A stretch of 64,000 nucleotides of DNA from Nocardia brasiliensis ATCC 700358 (GTDB lineage: Bacteria; Actinomycetota; Actinomycetes; Mycobacteriales; Mycobacteriaceae). The notes beneath the pieces are model-generated. The model was not told the DNA's origin and searched no databases. It was given only the letters and a program-made list of their open reading frames with translations. A program made the translations under genes and the position numbers. This document shows, piece after piece, positions 17,330 to 25,498 of the stretch. The stretch's first letter is position 1; each line of letters opens with the position of its first letter. The stretch spans positions 7,626,001 through 7,690,000 of the forward strand of contig NC_018681.1 in NCBI RefSeq assembly GCF_000250675.2, given 5' to 3'.

Positions 17330-17682
17330 CAGCACCGGCACGAGCCGGTCTGACCTGTCCGGGCGGCCCGGTCGGGCAGGCTGTCGACAGAAAACATCTA
17401 CCTGTTTCGCGGCAGCCAGTCCTACCGAGTCCGCTGACCGACTGGCAAACCCCGACGGATTCGTTGGTGTGGACCGGTCGCTCTCGGCTTCGCGACGCTG
17501 AGTCCCGCCCCTCTCCGGAAGATGGCTAACTCTTGCGGAAGACGGATGGGGTTTTGCGAGCGGTCCCGAAGGTCACCGCCATCGCGCCCGATCTTCCGGA
17601 TCCCCCACCCCACAGGACCCGCCCAAGGCGGAAAATACAAAAACCGCCCCCGAAGGGACGGTTCGTATACCGACTACATCGG
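17330..17682. other. Intergenic junction between accessory block and tRNA-Ala
   Basis: Contains no gene. Around 17569-17625 it carries a shortened copy of the recombinase 3' sequence at 2499-2569: a shared core ATCGCGCCCGATC, a shared CTTCCGGATCC, and CCACCCCACAGGACCC followed by RCCC, with internal deletions. Same orientation as the left copy, so the two form diverged direct repeats about 15 kb apart. The tRNA terminator is at the right end. Confidence 0.6.
17642..17663 (-). terminator. Rho-independent terminator of tRNA-Ala
   Basis: On the minus strand AACCGTCCC-TTCG-GGGGCGGTT forms a tetraloop hairpin with one mismatch, followed by TTTGTATTTT. It starts 20 bases after the tRNA 3' end. Confidence 0.8.
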
Positions 17683-17755
17683 TGGAGCTAAGGGGACTCG
17701 AACCCCTGACCCCCACACTGCCAGTGTGGTGCGCTACCAGCTGCGCCATAGCCCC
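17683..17755 (-). tRNA. tRNA-Ala (anticodon GGC)
   Basis: 73 nucleotides folding as a standard cloverleaf: acceptor GGGGCUA/UAGCUCC with one G-U pair, D arm GCGCAGCUGGUAGCGC, anticodon stem CCACA/UGUGG with loop CUGGCAG (anticodon GGC), T arm AGGGG-UUCGAAU-CCCCU, discriminator A. CCA is not encoded. Its 3' end faces the accessory block, the usual orientation when a tRNA gene is the attachment site of an island. Confidence 0.97.
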
Positions 17756-17863
17756 GAGTGGTTGCTTTCAGGTTTCCCTGACTGCCTGAACGAAGTTACA
17801 CCACGGGTGTGGTGGCGGCCAAATCGCCTTGAATTGGGGGTGGCGGCGGGGGTTTCGGAGTCG

Positions 17864-17877
17864 TAGACTCGAACGCA
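17864..17877 (+). promoter_or_regulatory. Leaderless promoter of the DUF222 gene
   Basis: TAGACT at 17864-17869, then seven bases, then the ATG at 17877, so transcription would start at or next to the start codon. The same arrangement is found before many genes in this window. Confidence 0.6.
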
Positions 17878-19304
17878 TGTTCGAAGGAGGCGGTTCCTCG
17901 GTGATGGACTTTCAGGCCATGAGCGATGAGGGGTTGATCGAGGCCCTTCGGACGGCGCATGGGGCCGCGGCGGCGGCACAGGCGGCGGAGGTGTTCGCGG
18001 TTCGCGAGTTGTATCGGCGGCATCGGGCGTCGAGTGCGGAGCCTGGGCCGGGTGGGGTGCGGGCGGGTGAGTTCGCGGCGACCGAAGCGGCGATGGCGGT
18101 CCAGGTCGACGAGGGGTCGGTCGCGGCGATGATCGATGTGGGTTTGGCGCTGGAAGGGTGGTTGCCGCGCACGCGAGCGGAGTTCGCCGCGGGGCGGATC
18201 GATCTGGCGAAGGTGCGGGTGCTGATCGACAACACGCGCGCGGTGGCCAGGGAGGTGCTGGCCGAGTTGGAGCCGCGGTTGCTGGAGACGGCGACCAGGA
18301 CCACGCCGGGGCGGCTGCGGCAGACGGCGCGGCGGTGGGTGGCGCGGCTGGATCCGGTTGGGGCGCAATGGCGGCGGGAGCGGCGTCAGGACGATCGGGA
18401 CGTCCGGATTCGGGCGATCCAGGACAGCATGGCGGTGTTCGACGGGGTGTTGCCGGCACCGGGCGCGCAGACGGTGGCGATGCGGCTGCGGGAGATGAGT
18501 TTGCAGGTGTGTTCGTCGGATCCGCGGACGATGCCGCAGCGGCGAGCGGATGCGCTGGTGGCGCTCGCGGACGGTTCGGGGCGATTGCGGTGCACGTGCG
18601 GACGTGGCGAACGATGTCCGAAGCGGGAGGTGGCGCAGCCGCCGCGGCGGCCGCTGATCCAGATCGGCATTCCGGCGGACACGCTGCTCGGCATGACGGA
18701 GGCGCCGGCGTTCCTGGCCGGTTACGGTCCGATCGATGCGGCGCTGGCGCGGATGGTCGCCGAACATGCTCGGTTCCAAGTGATTCCGGAGCAGTCGGAT
18801 GCCGACGAGCCGGTCGCCGCCGAACAGGTCGCGCACACACCGCGATTGGCGCGCGAGGTGCGCGCTCTCGACGGCATGTGCCGGTTCCCGAACTGCGTGA
18901 TGCCCGCGGCGGAATCCGAACTCGCACACCACCGCTCCCCCGCCACCCGCGCCGACGTGACGGCACTGTGCACCCGGCACAACCGCTTGAAAGTGTTGGT
19001 GGACAAGCGAAAAGTGCCGTGGGAGACCTGGCTGGCCGAAGCCGACCGGCTGCAGTGGACCACACCCACCGGCACGCAACAGACGACGGCGCGCGAAGGT
19101 GCGCGATATCTGTTCCCGCACAACGATTCCGGCGCGCCGACCGAGCAAGCTCCGGTCGTCGAGTCGAACACCCGCTCGTTGGCCGACGATATCGCCTATC
19201 CCCTGCGCGGTCACGTCCTGGTCCATCGGCAACTGTGCCGGATCACACCGGAGGACGAAATCCCCGATGACACAGCAACTCCCGCGGTCGACACCGCGTA
19301 CTGA
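17877..19304 (+). CDS. DUF222 / HNH endonuclease-like protein (13E12 repeat family)
   Basis: 475 residues starting MFEGGGSSVMDFQAMSDEGL, typical for the family. N-terminal DUF222 helical domain (about 20-330) and a C-terminal HNH-like module CRFPNCVMPAAESELAHH, then ALCTRHNRLKVL. The module is altered: the usual DH pair before the loop reads AHH, and the WxxGG segment is missing, so nuclease activity is doubtful. These genes occur in many copies in mycobacteria and Nocardia, and their cellular role is unclear. Start chosen from the leaderless promoter signature. Confidence 0.88.
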   Translation: MFEGGGSSVMDFQAMSDEGLIEALRTAHGAAAAAQAAEVFAVRELYRRHRASSAEPGPGGVRAGEFAATEAAMAVQVDEGSVAAMIDVGLALEGWLPRTRAEFAAGRIDLAKVRVLIDNTRAVAREVLAELEPRLLETATRTTPGRLRQTARRWVARLDPVGAQWRRERRQDDRDVRIRAIQDSMAVFDGVLPAPGAQTVAMRLREMSLQVCSSDPRTMPQRRADALVALADGSGRLRCTCGRGERCPKREVAQPPRRPLIQIGIPADTLLGMTEAPAFLAGYGPIDAALARMVAEHARFQVIPEQSDADEPVAAEQVAHTPRLAREVRALDGMCRFPNCVMPAAESELAHHRSPATRADVTALCTRHNRLKVLVDKRKVPWETWLAEADRLQWTTPTGTQQTTAREGARYLFPHNDSGAPTEQAPVVESNTRSLADDIAYPLRGHVLVHRQLCRITPEDEIPDDTATPAVDTAY

Positions 19305-19476
19305 ACCACGAGTTCGACCGGCGCGGATCCGCGGCGATGAGGGAACGGATCCGACGGTCGAGCAGCCGGGCCGGGACGTCGGCAGCCGGAGTCGACGCCC
19401 CGCCCACCGACCACCCGAAATATCGACGCGCAGCAGTCCCGGGTTACTGGGGAAGCCGGGACGGCGCCGTCGAGCA

Positions 19477-19513
19477 GGCCGGGCCGGCGACTGGTGGAGT
19501 CGCCGGCCCGGCC
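19477..19513. terminator. Perfect 16-bp hairpin
   Basis: Arms at 19477-19492 and 19498-19513 around a GGTGG loop, GC-rich, no T-tract on either side. Likely a bidirectional stop for the DUF222 gene and the DUF574 methyltransferase. Confidence 0.55.
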
Positions 19514-19660
19514 CAACAACGAAACTTTCGGCCGCACAACGAATCACCCTGCACAGACGAACCGAATGCTCGACTGCGGCTATCCGGCCGGCTGGGGAAG
19601 CCGGATCGCCCGTCGAGCGGGCCGAGCCCCTCGACAGCGTTCGACGGGCTCGGCCCCAGA

Positions 19661-19754
19661 ACCAACTGGATGCCCGGCACCAACCGGATGCCCTCGAACC
19701 AACCGGGCGCCGGCGAACCCACTGCATGCCCTCGAACCACCCGAATGCTCGGCG
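19661..19754. repeat. Five tandem 18-19 base units
   Basis: Units start at 19661, 19679, 19698, 19717 and 19736 and resemble ACCAACYGGATGCCCTCGA with two to six differences each. A related stretch lies at about 19560. Minisatellite-like; no coding sense. Confidence 0.7.
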
Positions 19755-19841
19755 CCGCGGTCCCGGGGAACTCTGGGAGTCGGATCGCGTGCCGGGCGGG
19801 CCGGGCCGTGGCGGGTGGTGCGTCCGGCTCGGCCCTCGGAC

Positions 19842-20645
19842 TCAGGACTTGACGGCTATCCCGCCGACGATGATCTGCTCGACCAACGGGAGGGGGTCGC
19901 GCACGATAGTGTCCGGCTGCCAATTGCTCAGCGGCACCAGGCCGGGCTCGACGAGGTCGAAACCACGGAACAACCGGAGGATCTCCGCCTCGGTCCGGAA
20001 TCGCCCGGTGCCGAGGAAATCGAGGAACGACTTCTCCAGCGCCTGCGATTCCGGGCCGTTGTCGAGGAAGTGTGTGACGAACAAATGGCTGCCGGCGGGC
20101 ACCGCGTCCATGTATCCCGCGACAACGCCTTCCGGATCTTCGTCATCGTGTAGGTGGTGCAGCATGCCGACGAACATGACCGCCACCGGCTCGGAGAAAT
20201 CGATCATCTTCTGCACATCGGGATGCGCCAGCACGGCCGCAGGATCGCGCAAATCGGCGGTGATGACTCGAATTTGATCGTTGTCACCGAGTAATGCGCG
20301 CCCGTGCGCCAACACGATCGGATCCTTGTCGACATAGACGACCTTCGCGTCCGGCTGGAACGCCTGCGCCACCTGGTGGGTGTTCTCCATGGTGGGCAGC
20401 CCGGCGCCGAGGTCGAGATACTGCTTCAGGCCCGCTTTTCCGGCCAGGTATTTGACGCCACGACCGAGTACGGCGCGATTCAGCCTGGCCAGTTCGTCGA
20501 CTTCGGGCATCGTTTGCCGAAGATGTTCGATGACTCGCTCGTCGGACGGGTAAAAGTCCTTACCACCGAGTAGCGCGTCGTAGACCCTCGAGATGCTCGG
20601 CTTGCTCACGTCGAAATCAACAGGCGCCGACTCGGAACTCGTCAT
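19842..20645 (-). CDS. SAM-dependent methyltransferase, DUF574 family
   Basis: 267 residues. Typical actinobacterial DUF574 (Methyltransf_19) pattern: PSISRVYDALLGGKDFYPSD near the N terminus, NRAVLGRGVKYL, SAM-binding LDLGAGLPT, acidic VVYVDKDPIVLAHGRALL, and FVGMLHHLHDDEDP. GAAGGATGAACG before the ATG contains the ribosome site. These proteins are numerous in actinomycetes and often associated with secondary metabolism or differentiation; the substrate is unknown. Cytoplasmic; no operon partner. Confidence 0.93.
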   Translation of the reverse strand: MTSSESAPVDFDVSKPSISRVYDALLGGKDFYPSDERVIEHLRQTMPEVDELARLNRAVLGRGVKYLAGKAGLKQYLDLGAGLPTMENTHQVAQAFQPDAKVVYVDKDPIVLAHGRALLGDNDQIRVITADLRDPAAVLAHPDVQKMIDFSEPVAVMFVGMLHHLHDDEDPEGVVAGYMDAVPAGSHLFVTHFLDNGPESQALEKSFLDFLGTGRFRTEAEILRLFRGFDLVEPGLVPLSNWQPDTIVRDPLPLVEQIIVGGIAVKS

Positions 20646-20746
20646 CGTTCATCCTTCGGGCGGACTCGGACAATTGACCGTATTCGAAAAGCCTAGCTAC
20701 ACAGCCACATGCGGCGCGGCCCAATGACACAATCGGGCACTCACTA

Positions 20747-21484
20747 CTACCGGGTCAGCACATCCACCCAGTCTTCGTTGCTCACATCGATCTTCGTCTT
20801 CCCGTCGAACACAGCGGGAGTTGCCGCTGTGCCGTCGAGCGCCTCGCCGAGCGCCGCGGTCGCGGCGGTGGCGGTGACCTTGGCCTCGTCGACCCGGGCA
20901 CCGGTGGCTATGCACTGCAACTGCGACTCCGGCGCGCCCGAGACCCGGGCGAGCGCAGCGAGTTCGTCGTTGCTCAGATCCGCACCGCCCTCGCTCGGTC
21001 GCTTGGTGGTGAACAGTTCCATATGGAACTTAGAGTACACCGGCCCCGAACCGCCCTCAGCGACACACTGATTCGCGGCCACCGCCCGGCTGGAATAGTC
21101 CTTGCTCCGCGAACGGGCATCCAGGAAGTTCACCAGCCGGTAGCGCACCGCCAGTGTGCCCTCGTCGATTTTCTGCGCAATCTCCTGGCCGTAGATGCGT
21201 TCCAGATTTCCGCAGCCAGGGCACAGCGGATCTTCGAAGATATCGATCGTCTTTTTGGCGTCGACGCGCCCGAGCAGAATCGAACCGTCCGGTTCCAACT
21301 GCGCCCGGACCGAGGCGTCCCGCACCGGTCCGTACCCGTCGTTGCGCACGCTCGCCTCGTCGTGCCCCCAGTTGATCGCCGCGACGACGATCACCGCGAT
21401 CAACGCGAGGGCCACCGCCCCCAGCGCGTACGTGGTCTTGCTGGACATGGGCCGCGGGGTGTAGTTCGAACGCGATTCGCTCAC
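20747..21484 (-). CDS. Membrane-anchored DsbA-like thiol-disulfide protein
   Basis: 245 residues from the GTG at 21484. Short basic N terminus, one membrane segment (YALGAVALALIAVIVVAAIN, about 16-36) and an extracytoplasmic thioredoxin-fold domain with CPGC active site (EDPLCPGCGNLE). It belongs to the thioredoxin_4/DsbA group that oxidises or reshuffles exported proteins in actinobacteria. The start is limited by tandem repeats upstream that are not a multiple of three in length. Confidence 0.9.
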   Translation of the reverse strand: MSESRSNYTPRPMSSKTTYALGAVALALIAVIVVAAINWGHDEASVRNDGYGPVRDASVRAQLEPDGSILLGRVDAKKTIDIFEDPLCPGCGNLERIYGQEIAQKIDEGTLAVRYRLVNFLDARSRSKDYSSRAVAANQCVAEGGSGPVYSKFHMELFTTKRPSEGGADLSNDELAALARVSGAPESQLQCIATGARVDEAKVTATAATAALGEALDGTAATPAVFDGKTKIDVSNEDWVDVLTR

Positions 21485-21540
21485 CCCCACACTCTGCCGC
21501 AACGCCCACGGCACCGGCGCGCCACCCCCACACGCTGCGA

Positions 21541-21776
21541 CGACCCGTACACGCGGCGACCACCGATCGCCCGGCAGCCCGCTGCGCGAACAGAAAGGTG
21601 ACCTCCGCACGCGGCGACCCACCGATCGCCCGCCAACGCGCTACGCGAACAGAAAGGTGACCCCCGCACGCGGCGACCCACCGATCGCCCCTCAACGCGC
21701 TACACAACAGACACGTGACCCCTGCACGCGGCAACCACCCATCGCCCGTCAGCGCGCTACGCGCCCAGACCGACCG
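21541..21776. repeat. Four tandem copies of a 58-60 base unit
   Basis: Copies at 21541-21600, 21601-21659, 21660-21717 and about 21718-21776. The best conserved part is CACGCGGCGACCCACCGATC followed by GCCC, then an ACGCGCTACGCGAACAG part and AGGTGACC. Copies 1-3 are nearly identical; copy 4 is diverged. Occupies most of the gap between the MFS gene and the DsbA-like gene on the same strand. Resembles MIRU/VNTR loci in size. Confidence 0.85.
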
Positions 21777-21797
21777 GAAGTCACACACCGCCCCTCC

Positions 21798-23240
21798 TCA
21801 ACGAGCCGTAGTCGCCCCGTGCGATCTGTCCACGTCCGGCTGCTGCACCCGGTCTCGTTCGGTGACAGCGGGTTCGGCTACCGGCGGCACCGCACTGTCC
21901 GCGACGGGCGCACCCGCGACCTCGCTCACCGCCTGATCCACCTTGTCCGCGCGCGCCGTCAACTGGTGATCGGCGCCATCCGCACCGCAGAGGTGATCAC
22001 AGTCGACCGTGTCCTCGGCGGATCGCTTGCGCAGTGGCTCCGGCACGATCGCCCACCCGACGGCCGCGACGGCGAGCAGCGCACCGGTCACCGCCAGCGC
22101 CAGTCCGTAGGACGCCTGCTGCGCCAGGGCACCGACCGCGACGGGACCGAGCACGGTGCCGAAGTCTGCCGCCATCTGGAAACCGGCCAGCACCGGGCCG
22201 CCCCGCGCGTTCGGCCCGATGATGTCGGCGACCGCGGCCTGCTGCGTCGGGGTGAACATGCCCGCGCCGAGCCCGGCCACGAACGACGTGATCAGCAGCC
22301 ACGGCAAGGTGTCGGCGACACCGAGTCCGGCCGTGCCCACCGCGCACACCAGCGATCCCGCGATCAGGAAAGGCTTGCGCCCCAGACGATCCGAGTACCG
22401 TCCGGCGAGGAAGAGCACCGCGACATTGCCCGCGGCGAACACGGTCAACGCCACCCCGGCCATGCCCGGCGTCTGGTGCAGCACCTCCACCACGAGCAAC
22501 GGCACCAGCGCCATCCGCACGCCGAAGATCGCCGCGCCGTTGGCGAAGTTGGACCACAGCACCGCGCGGTACTCCGACCGCGCCCACGCCTCCCGGAACG
22601 ACATCATCCGCACGCCGCCGACGGGTTCGGGGGCGGCGAGCTGCGAATCGCGCAGCGCCAGATACACCGCGACAGTCACCGCCAGCAGCGCGACCGCGTA
22701 GATCACGAACGGCATCCGCAGCCCGAGCCCGGACAGTGCACCACCGACCAGCGGCCCGCTCACCGACCCGATCAGAAAACTGGTCGACCACAGTCCGGAC
22801 ACCCGTCCGCGCGCGGCGGGCGGCGACATCCGGATCACCAGCGCCAGCGAGGACACCGTGAACATGGTCGACCCGATGCCGCCGAGCGACCGCAAAACCA
22901 TCAGCTGCCAGTAACTTTGGGCCAGCGCGCTGGCACCGGTGGAGACCGCGACGATCAGCAGGCCGCCGAGGTACACCGACCGCTCGCCCAGCCGCTGCAC
23001 CAGTCGTCCGCTCACCGGCGCGAAGAGCAACCGCATGAGCGCGAACGCGCTGACGATCGCCGAGGCCGCCGCCACCCCGACCCCGAAGCTGCGCGCGAAC
23101 TGCGGCAGCACCGGCGCGACCAGGCCGAACCCGATGGCGATGACGAACGCACCGCCGACGAGCACCCAGATCTCGATGGGAAGGGCTTCGGGGCGGTTGC
23201 TCCGGACGCTCGATCTACCGCTCGCCGATCCGTCACTCAC
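21798..23240 (-). CDS. MFS transporter (12 TM, multidrug/efflux type)
   Basis: 480 residues from a GTG that overlaps the end of the phosphoglucomutase gene by eight bases. Twelve hydrophobic segments in two halves, with the loop 2-3 motif GRLVQRLGERSVYLGG and the repeat GRYSDRLGRKPFLIAG, and the antiporter-like segment GSVSGPLVGG. A hydrophilic tail of about 75 residues follows the last segment. Exports an unknown small molecule. Cotranscribed with pgm judging by the overlap, though no functional link is obvious. Confidence 0.9.
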   Translation of the reverse strand: MSDGSASGRSSVRSNRPEALPIEIWVLVGGAFVIAIGFGLVAPVLPQFARSFGVGVAAASAIVSAFALMRLLFAPVSGRLVQRLGERSVYLGGLLIVAVSTGASALAQSYWQLMVLRSLGGIGSTMFTVSSLALVIRMSPPAARGRVSGLWSTSFLIGSVSGPLVGGALSGLGLRMPFVIYAVALLAVTVAVYLALRDSQLAAPEPVGGVRMMSFREAWARSEYRAVLWSNFANGAAIFGVRMALVPLLVVEVLHQTPGMAGVALTVFAAGNVAVLFLAGRYSDRLGRKPFLIAGSLVCAVGTAGLGVADTLPWLLITSFVAGLGAGMFTPTQQAAVADIIGPNARGGPVLAGFQMAADFGTVLGPVAVGALAQQASYGLALAVTGALLAVAAVGWAIVPEPLRKRSAEDTVDCDHLCGADGADHQLTARADKVDQAVSEVAGAPVADSAVPPVAEPAVTERDRVQQPDVDRSHGATTAR

Positions 23241-24873
23241 CGGATAGCGCCTGTCCCACCACTTCCTCCGCGGCCGCCTGCACCTGCGCCAGATGCTCGG
23301 GGCCGTGGAACGACTCCGCGTAGATCTTGTATTTGTCCTCGGTACCCGACGGGCGGGCGGCGAACCAGGCGTTCTCGGTGGTCACCTTGAGGCCGCCCAG
23401 CGGCGCGCCGTTTCCTTTCGCCCTGGTGAGCACGGACGTGATGGGCTCACCGGCGATCTCCTTGGTGGTGATCATGTCCGGAGTCAACTTCGCCAGCAGT
23501 GCTTTCTGTTCCGGGGTCGCGGCGGCGTCGATCCGCGCGTAGGCCGGAGTGCCGTACCGCTTTTCGAGTTCGACGTAGCGCGCCGACGGGCTCTGCCCGG
23601 TGACCGCGGCGATCTCGGCGGCGAGCAGCGCGAGCAGGATGCCGTCCTTGTCGGTGGTCCAGACGGTGCCGTCCATCCGCAGGAACGAGGCGCCCGCGCT
23701 CTCCTCACCGCCGAAAGCGAGGCTGCCGCTGAACAATCCGGGCACGAAGAACTTGAACCCGACGGGCACCTCGTGCACGTCGCGGCCGAGCACGCCGACC
23801 ACCCGGTCGATCATCGACGAGGTGACCACCGTCTTGCCGATCTTGGTGAGCGCGTCCCAGCCCATCCGGTTCGCGACCAGGTATTCGATGGCGACCGCGA
23901 GGAAGTGATTCGGGTTCATCAGACCGCCGTCGGGGGTGACGATGCCGTGCCGGTCGGCGTCGGCGTCGTTGCCGGTGGACAGGTCGTAGTCGTCCTTGAT
24001 CGCGATGAGCGAGGCCATCGCGTACCGCGAGGACGGATCCATCCGGATCTTGCCGTCGCTGTCCAGCGTCATGAAACGCCAAGTGGGGTCGACGAACGGG
24101 TTGACAACCTCGAGCTCGAGGTCGTAGCGCTGCCCGATTTCCTCCCAGTAGTCGACGCTCGCCCCGCCCATCGGGTCGGCGCCGAGCCGGATGCCCGCGC
24201 CGCGAATCGCGTCCAGGTTCAACACGTTCGGCAGATCGGCGATGTAGTGGTCGAGGTAGTCGTAGCGATGGACGTTGGTCTCCAGCGCGTGCTGCAGGGT
24301 GGTCCGCTTGATCCCGGACAGGCCGCTGCGCAGCAGTTCGTTGGCCCGCGCGGCGATGGCGTCGGTGGCGGTGTTGTCGGCCGGGCCGCCGTGCGGCGGG
24401 TTGTATTTGAAGCCGCCGTCGCGCGGCGGGTTGTGCGACGGCGTGATCACGATGCCGTCGGCCTGATGTTTGGTGCCGCCCCGATTGTGGCGCAGCACAG
24501 CATGACTCAGCGCGGGCGTCGGCGTGTACCGATCCCTGGCGTCGATCATCGCCACCACGTCGTTGGCGGCGAGCACCTCGAGCGCCGTGACCAGCGCGGG
24601 CTCCGACAGCGCGTGCGTGTCCCTGGCCAGATACACCGGACCGGTGATCCCGCGCGTCGCACGGTATTCCACGATCGACTGGGTGATGGCCAGGATATGC
24701 GCCTCGTTGAAGGCGGTGTCCAGGCTCGAGCCACGATGGCCGGAGGTGCCGAACACCACCTGCTGCGCCGGATCGGACGGATCCGGGATGCGACTGTAAT
24801 AGGCCGTGACCAGGTGGGCGATGTCCTCCAGGTCGGTGGGACGCGCGAGTCGCCCTGCTCGATCATGGGCCAT
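23233..24873 (-). CDS. pgm: Phosphoglucomutase (alpha-D-glucose specific)
   Basis: 546 residues; the ATG at 24873 has GAAGGGAGA upstream. Interconverts glucose-1-phosphate and glucose-6-phosphate. All signatures are present: FGTSGHRG at the N terminus, phosphoserine loop ITPSHNPPRDGGFKYNPPHG, metal site GNDADADRHG, sugar-binding GGEESAG and phosphate-binding RPSGTEDKYK. The length equals the bacterial Pgm of the E. coli type. Cytoplasmic, supplying glucose-1-phosphate for glycogen, trehalose and cell-wall sugars. Confidence 0.97.
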   Translation of the reverse strand: MAHDRAGRLARPTDLEDIAHLVTAYYSRIPDPSDPAQQVVFGTSGHRGSSLDTAFNEAHILAITQSIVEYRATRGITGPVYLARDTHALSEPALVTALEVLAANDVVAMIDARDRYTPTPALSHAVLRHNRGGTKHQADGIVITPSHNPPRDGGFKYNPPHGGPADNTATDAIAARANELLRSGLSGIKRTTLQHALETNVHRYDYLDHYIADLPNVLNLDAIRGAGIRLGADPMGGASVDYWEEIGQRYDLELEVVNPFVDPTWRFMTLDSDGKIRMDPSSRYAMASLIAIKDDYDLSTGNDADADRHGIVTPDGGLMNPNHFLAVAIEYLVANRMGWDALTKIGKTVVTSSMIDRVVGVLGRDVHEVPVGFKFFVPGLFSGSLAFGGEESAGASFLRMDGTVWTTDKDGILLALLAAEIAAVTGQSPSARYVELEKRYGTPAYARIDAAATPEQKALLAKLTPDMITTKEIAGEPITSVLTRAKGNGAPLGGLKVTTENAWFAARPSGTEDKYKIYAESFHGPEHLAQVQAAAEEVVGQALSGE

Positions 24874-24920
24874 GCTCGGGTCTCCCTTCCTCGTCGGCTG
24901 CGCCCTGCTCGTCATCAGGA

Positions 24921-25160
24921 TCATGTCCACAACCACTGTGTCGTCGACGCCGCGGCGAATACCGCGACGAGGCTTGTGCTGAACGTGATCAGCGCGCCGC
25001 GCAGACCGGCGGCGGCCGGCAGCCTGTTGCCCGCACCCGCGCCGACCAGTCCACCGAGCAGCGCCGAACCGACAATGTTAACGGTCGGTGCCCCAAGTGG
25101 CAGCAGAGACTCGAAACGTGCTGCTACGGCACGGTGCAGCGGGTAGTACGGCAGCGTCAT
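24921..25160 (-). CDS. Shortened CrcB/FluC-like fluoride channel protein
   Basis: 79 residues. The second membrane segment PLGAPTVNIVGSALLGGLVG and third segment GLRGALITFSTSLVAVF match CrcB, but the usual first segment with its G..GA..RY motif and the fourth segment are absent, and the TTFSTF of the family reads ITFSTS. Full CrcB proteins are 110-130 residues. The start overlaps the DUF190 stop (ATGA). It may be a degenerate channel or a half-subunit; no second crcB is in the window. No fluoride-riboswitch consensus is recognisable upstream. Confidence 0.65.
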   Translation of the reverse strand: MTLPYYPLHRAVAARFESLLPLGAPTVNIVGSALLGGLVGAGAGNRLPAAAGLRGALITFSTSLVAVFAAASTTQWLWT

Positions 25161-25498
25161 CGGGCGGCTCCGTGCCACAGCTCCAGTGGCGAGAGCGCGA
25201 CGTTGATGGTGGTGAACAGTTCCGCGTTCTGCTCGACGAACGCGCGCAACCGCTCCGGTTCGTCGACGAGCATCAGCACCAGCGGCAAGTGATCGGCCAT
25301 GTCCAGAATGCGCGTGGTGTGGATGCGCGAGGACGCGCCGTAGCCTTCGATGCCGCGCCAGACACTCGCTCCGGCGAGACCGGTGTCCCGTGCCCGGCTG
25401 ACTATCTCCGCGTACAGGGGCGTGTGTCGCCATTTGTCGTCTTCGTCCAGTAACACCGTCAACCGCGCCGCCGGCTGCCACTGTCCCGCTTCGTTCAT
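25157..25498 (-). CDS. DUF190 family protein
   Basis: 113 residues from the ATG at 25498 (AAAGGGGGCC precedes). Characteristic DUF190 features: RLTVLLDEDDKWRHTPLYAE, GLAGASVWRGIEGYG and LPLVLMLVDEPERL. A small PII-like cytoplasmic protein usually encoded beside crcB fluoride channels, as here, where the next gene overlaps by four bases. It may regulate or accompany fluoride export. Confidence 0.9.
   Translation of the reverse strand: MNEAGQWQPAARLTVLLDEDDKWRHTPLYAEIVSRARDTGLAGASVWRGIEGYGASSRIHTTRILDMADHLPLVLMLVDEPERLRAFVEQNAELFTTINVALSPLELWHGAAR

Larger units (their letters stand above)
19305..19841. repeat. Repeat- and hairpin-rich gap between convergent genes
   Basis: No gene. A GGGGAAGCCGG-containing unit occurs at about 19449 and 19594 with a degenerate copy at about 19764. 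Each is followed by a GTCGAGC/GGCCGGGCC-like segment. Long GC hairpins are at 19477-19513 (16-bp perfect stem, 5-base loop) and 19619-19656 (16-bp stem, one mismatch). They probably act as terminators for the two convergent genes; the repetition is more than that job needs. Confidence 0.6.

Noticed and set aside
17522..17866. Plus-strand frame running through tRNA-Ala, reading GTRTPDPHTASVVRYQLRHS
   Set aside because: This is the well-known spurious peptide produced by translating the complement of a tRNA gene; its first part is the recombinase relic.
17796..19727. 643-codon minus-strand frame opposite the DUF222 gene
   Set aside because: Antisense shadow of a high-GC gene; Arg/Pro/His-rich with no domain, while the plus strand encodes a complete known family.
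23293..25146. 617-codon plus-strand frame opposite phosphoglucomutase
   Set aside because: Antisense shadow; the minus strand contains all Pgm motifs.
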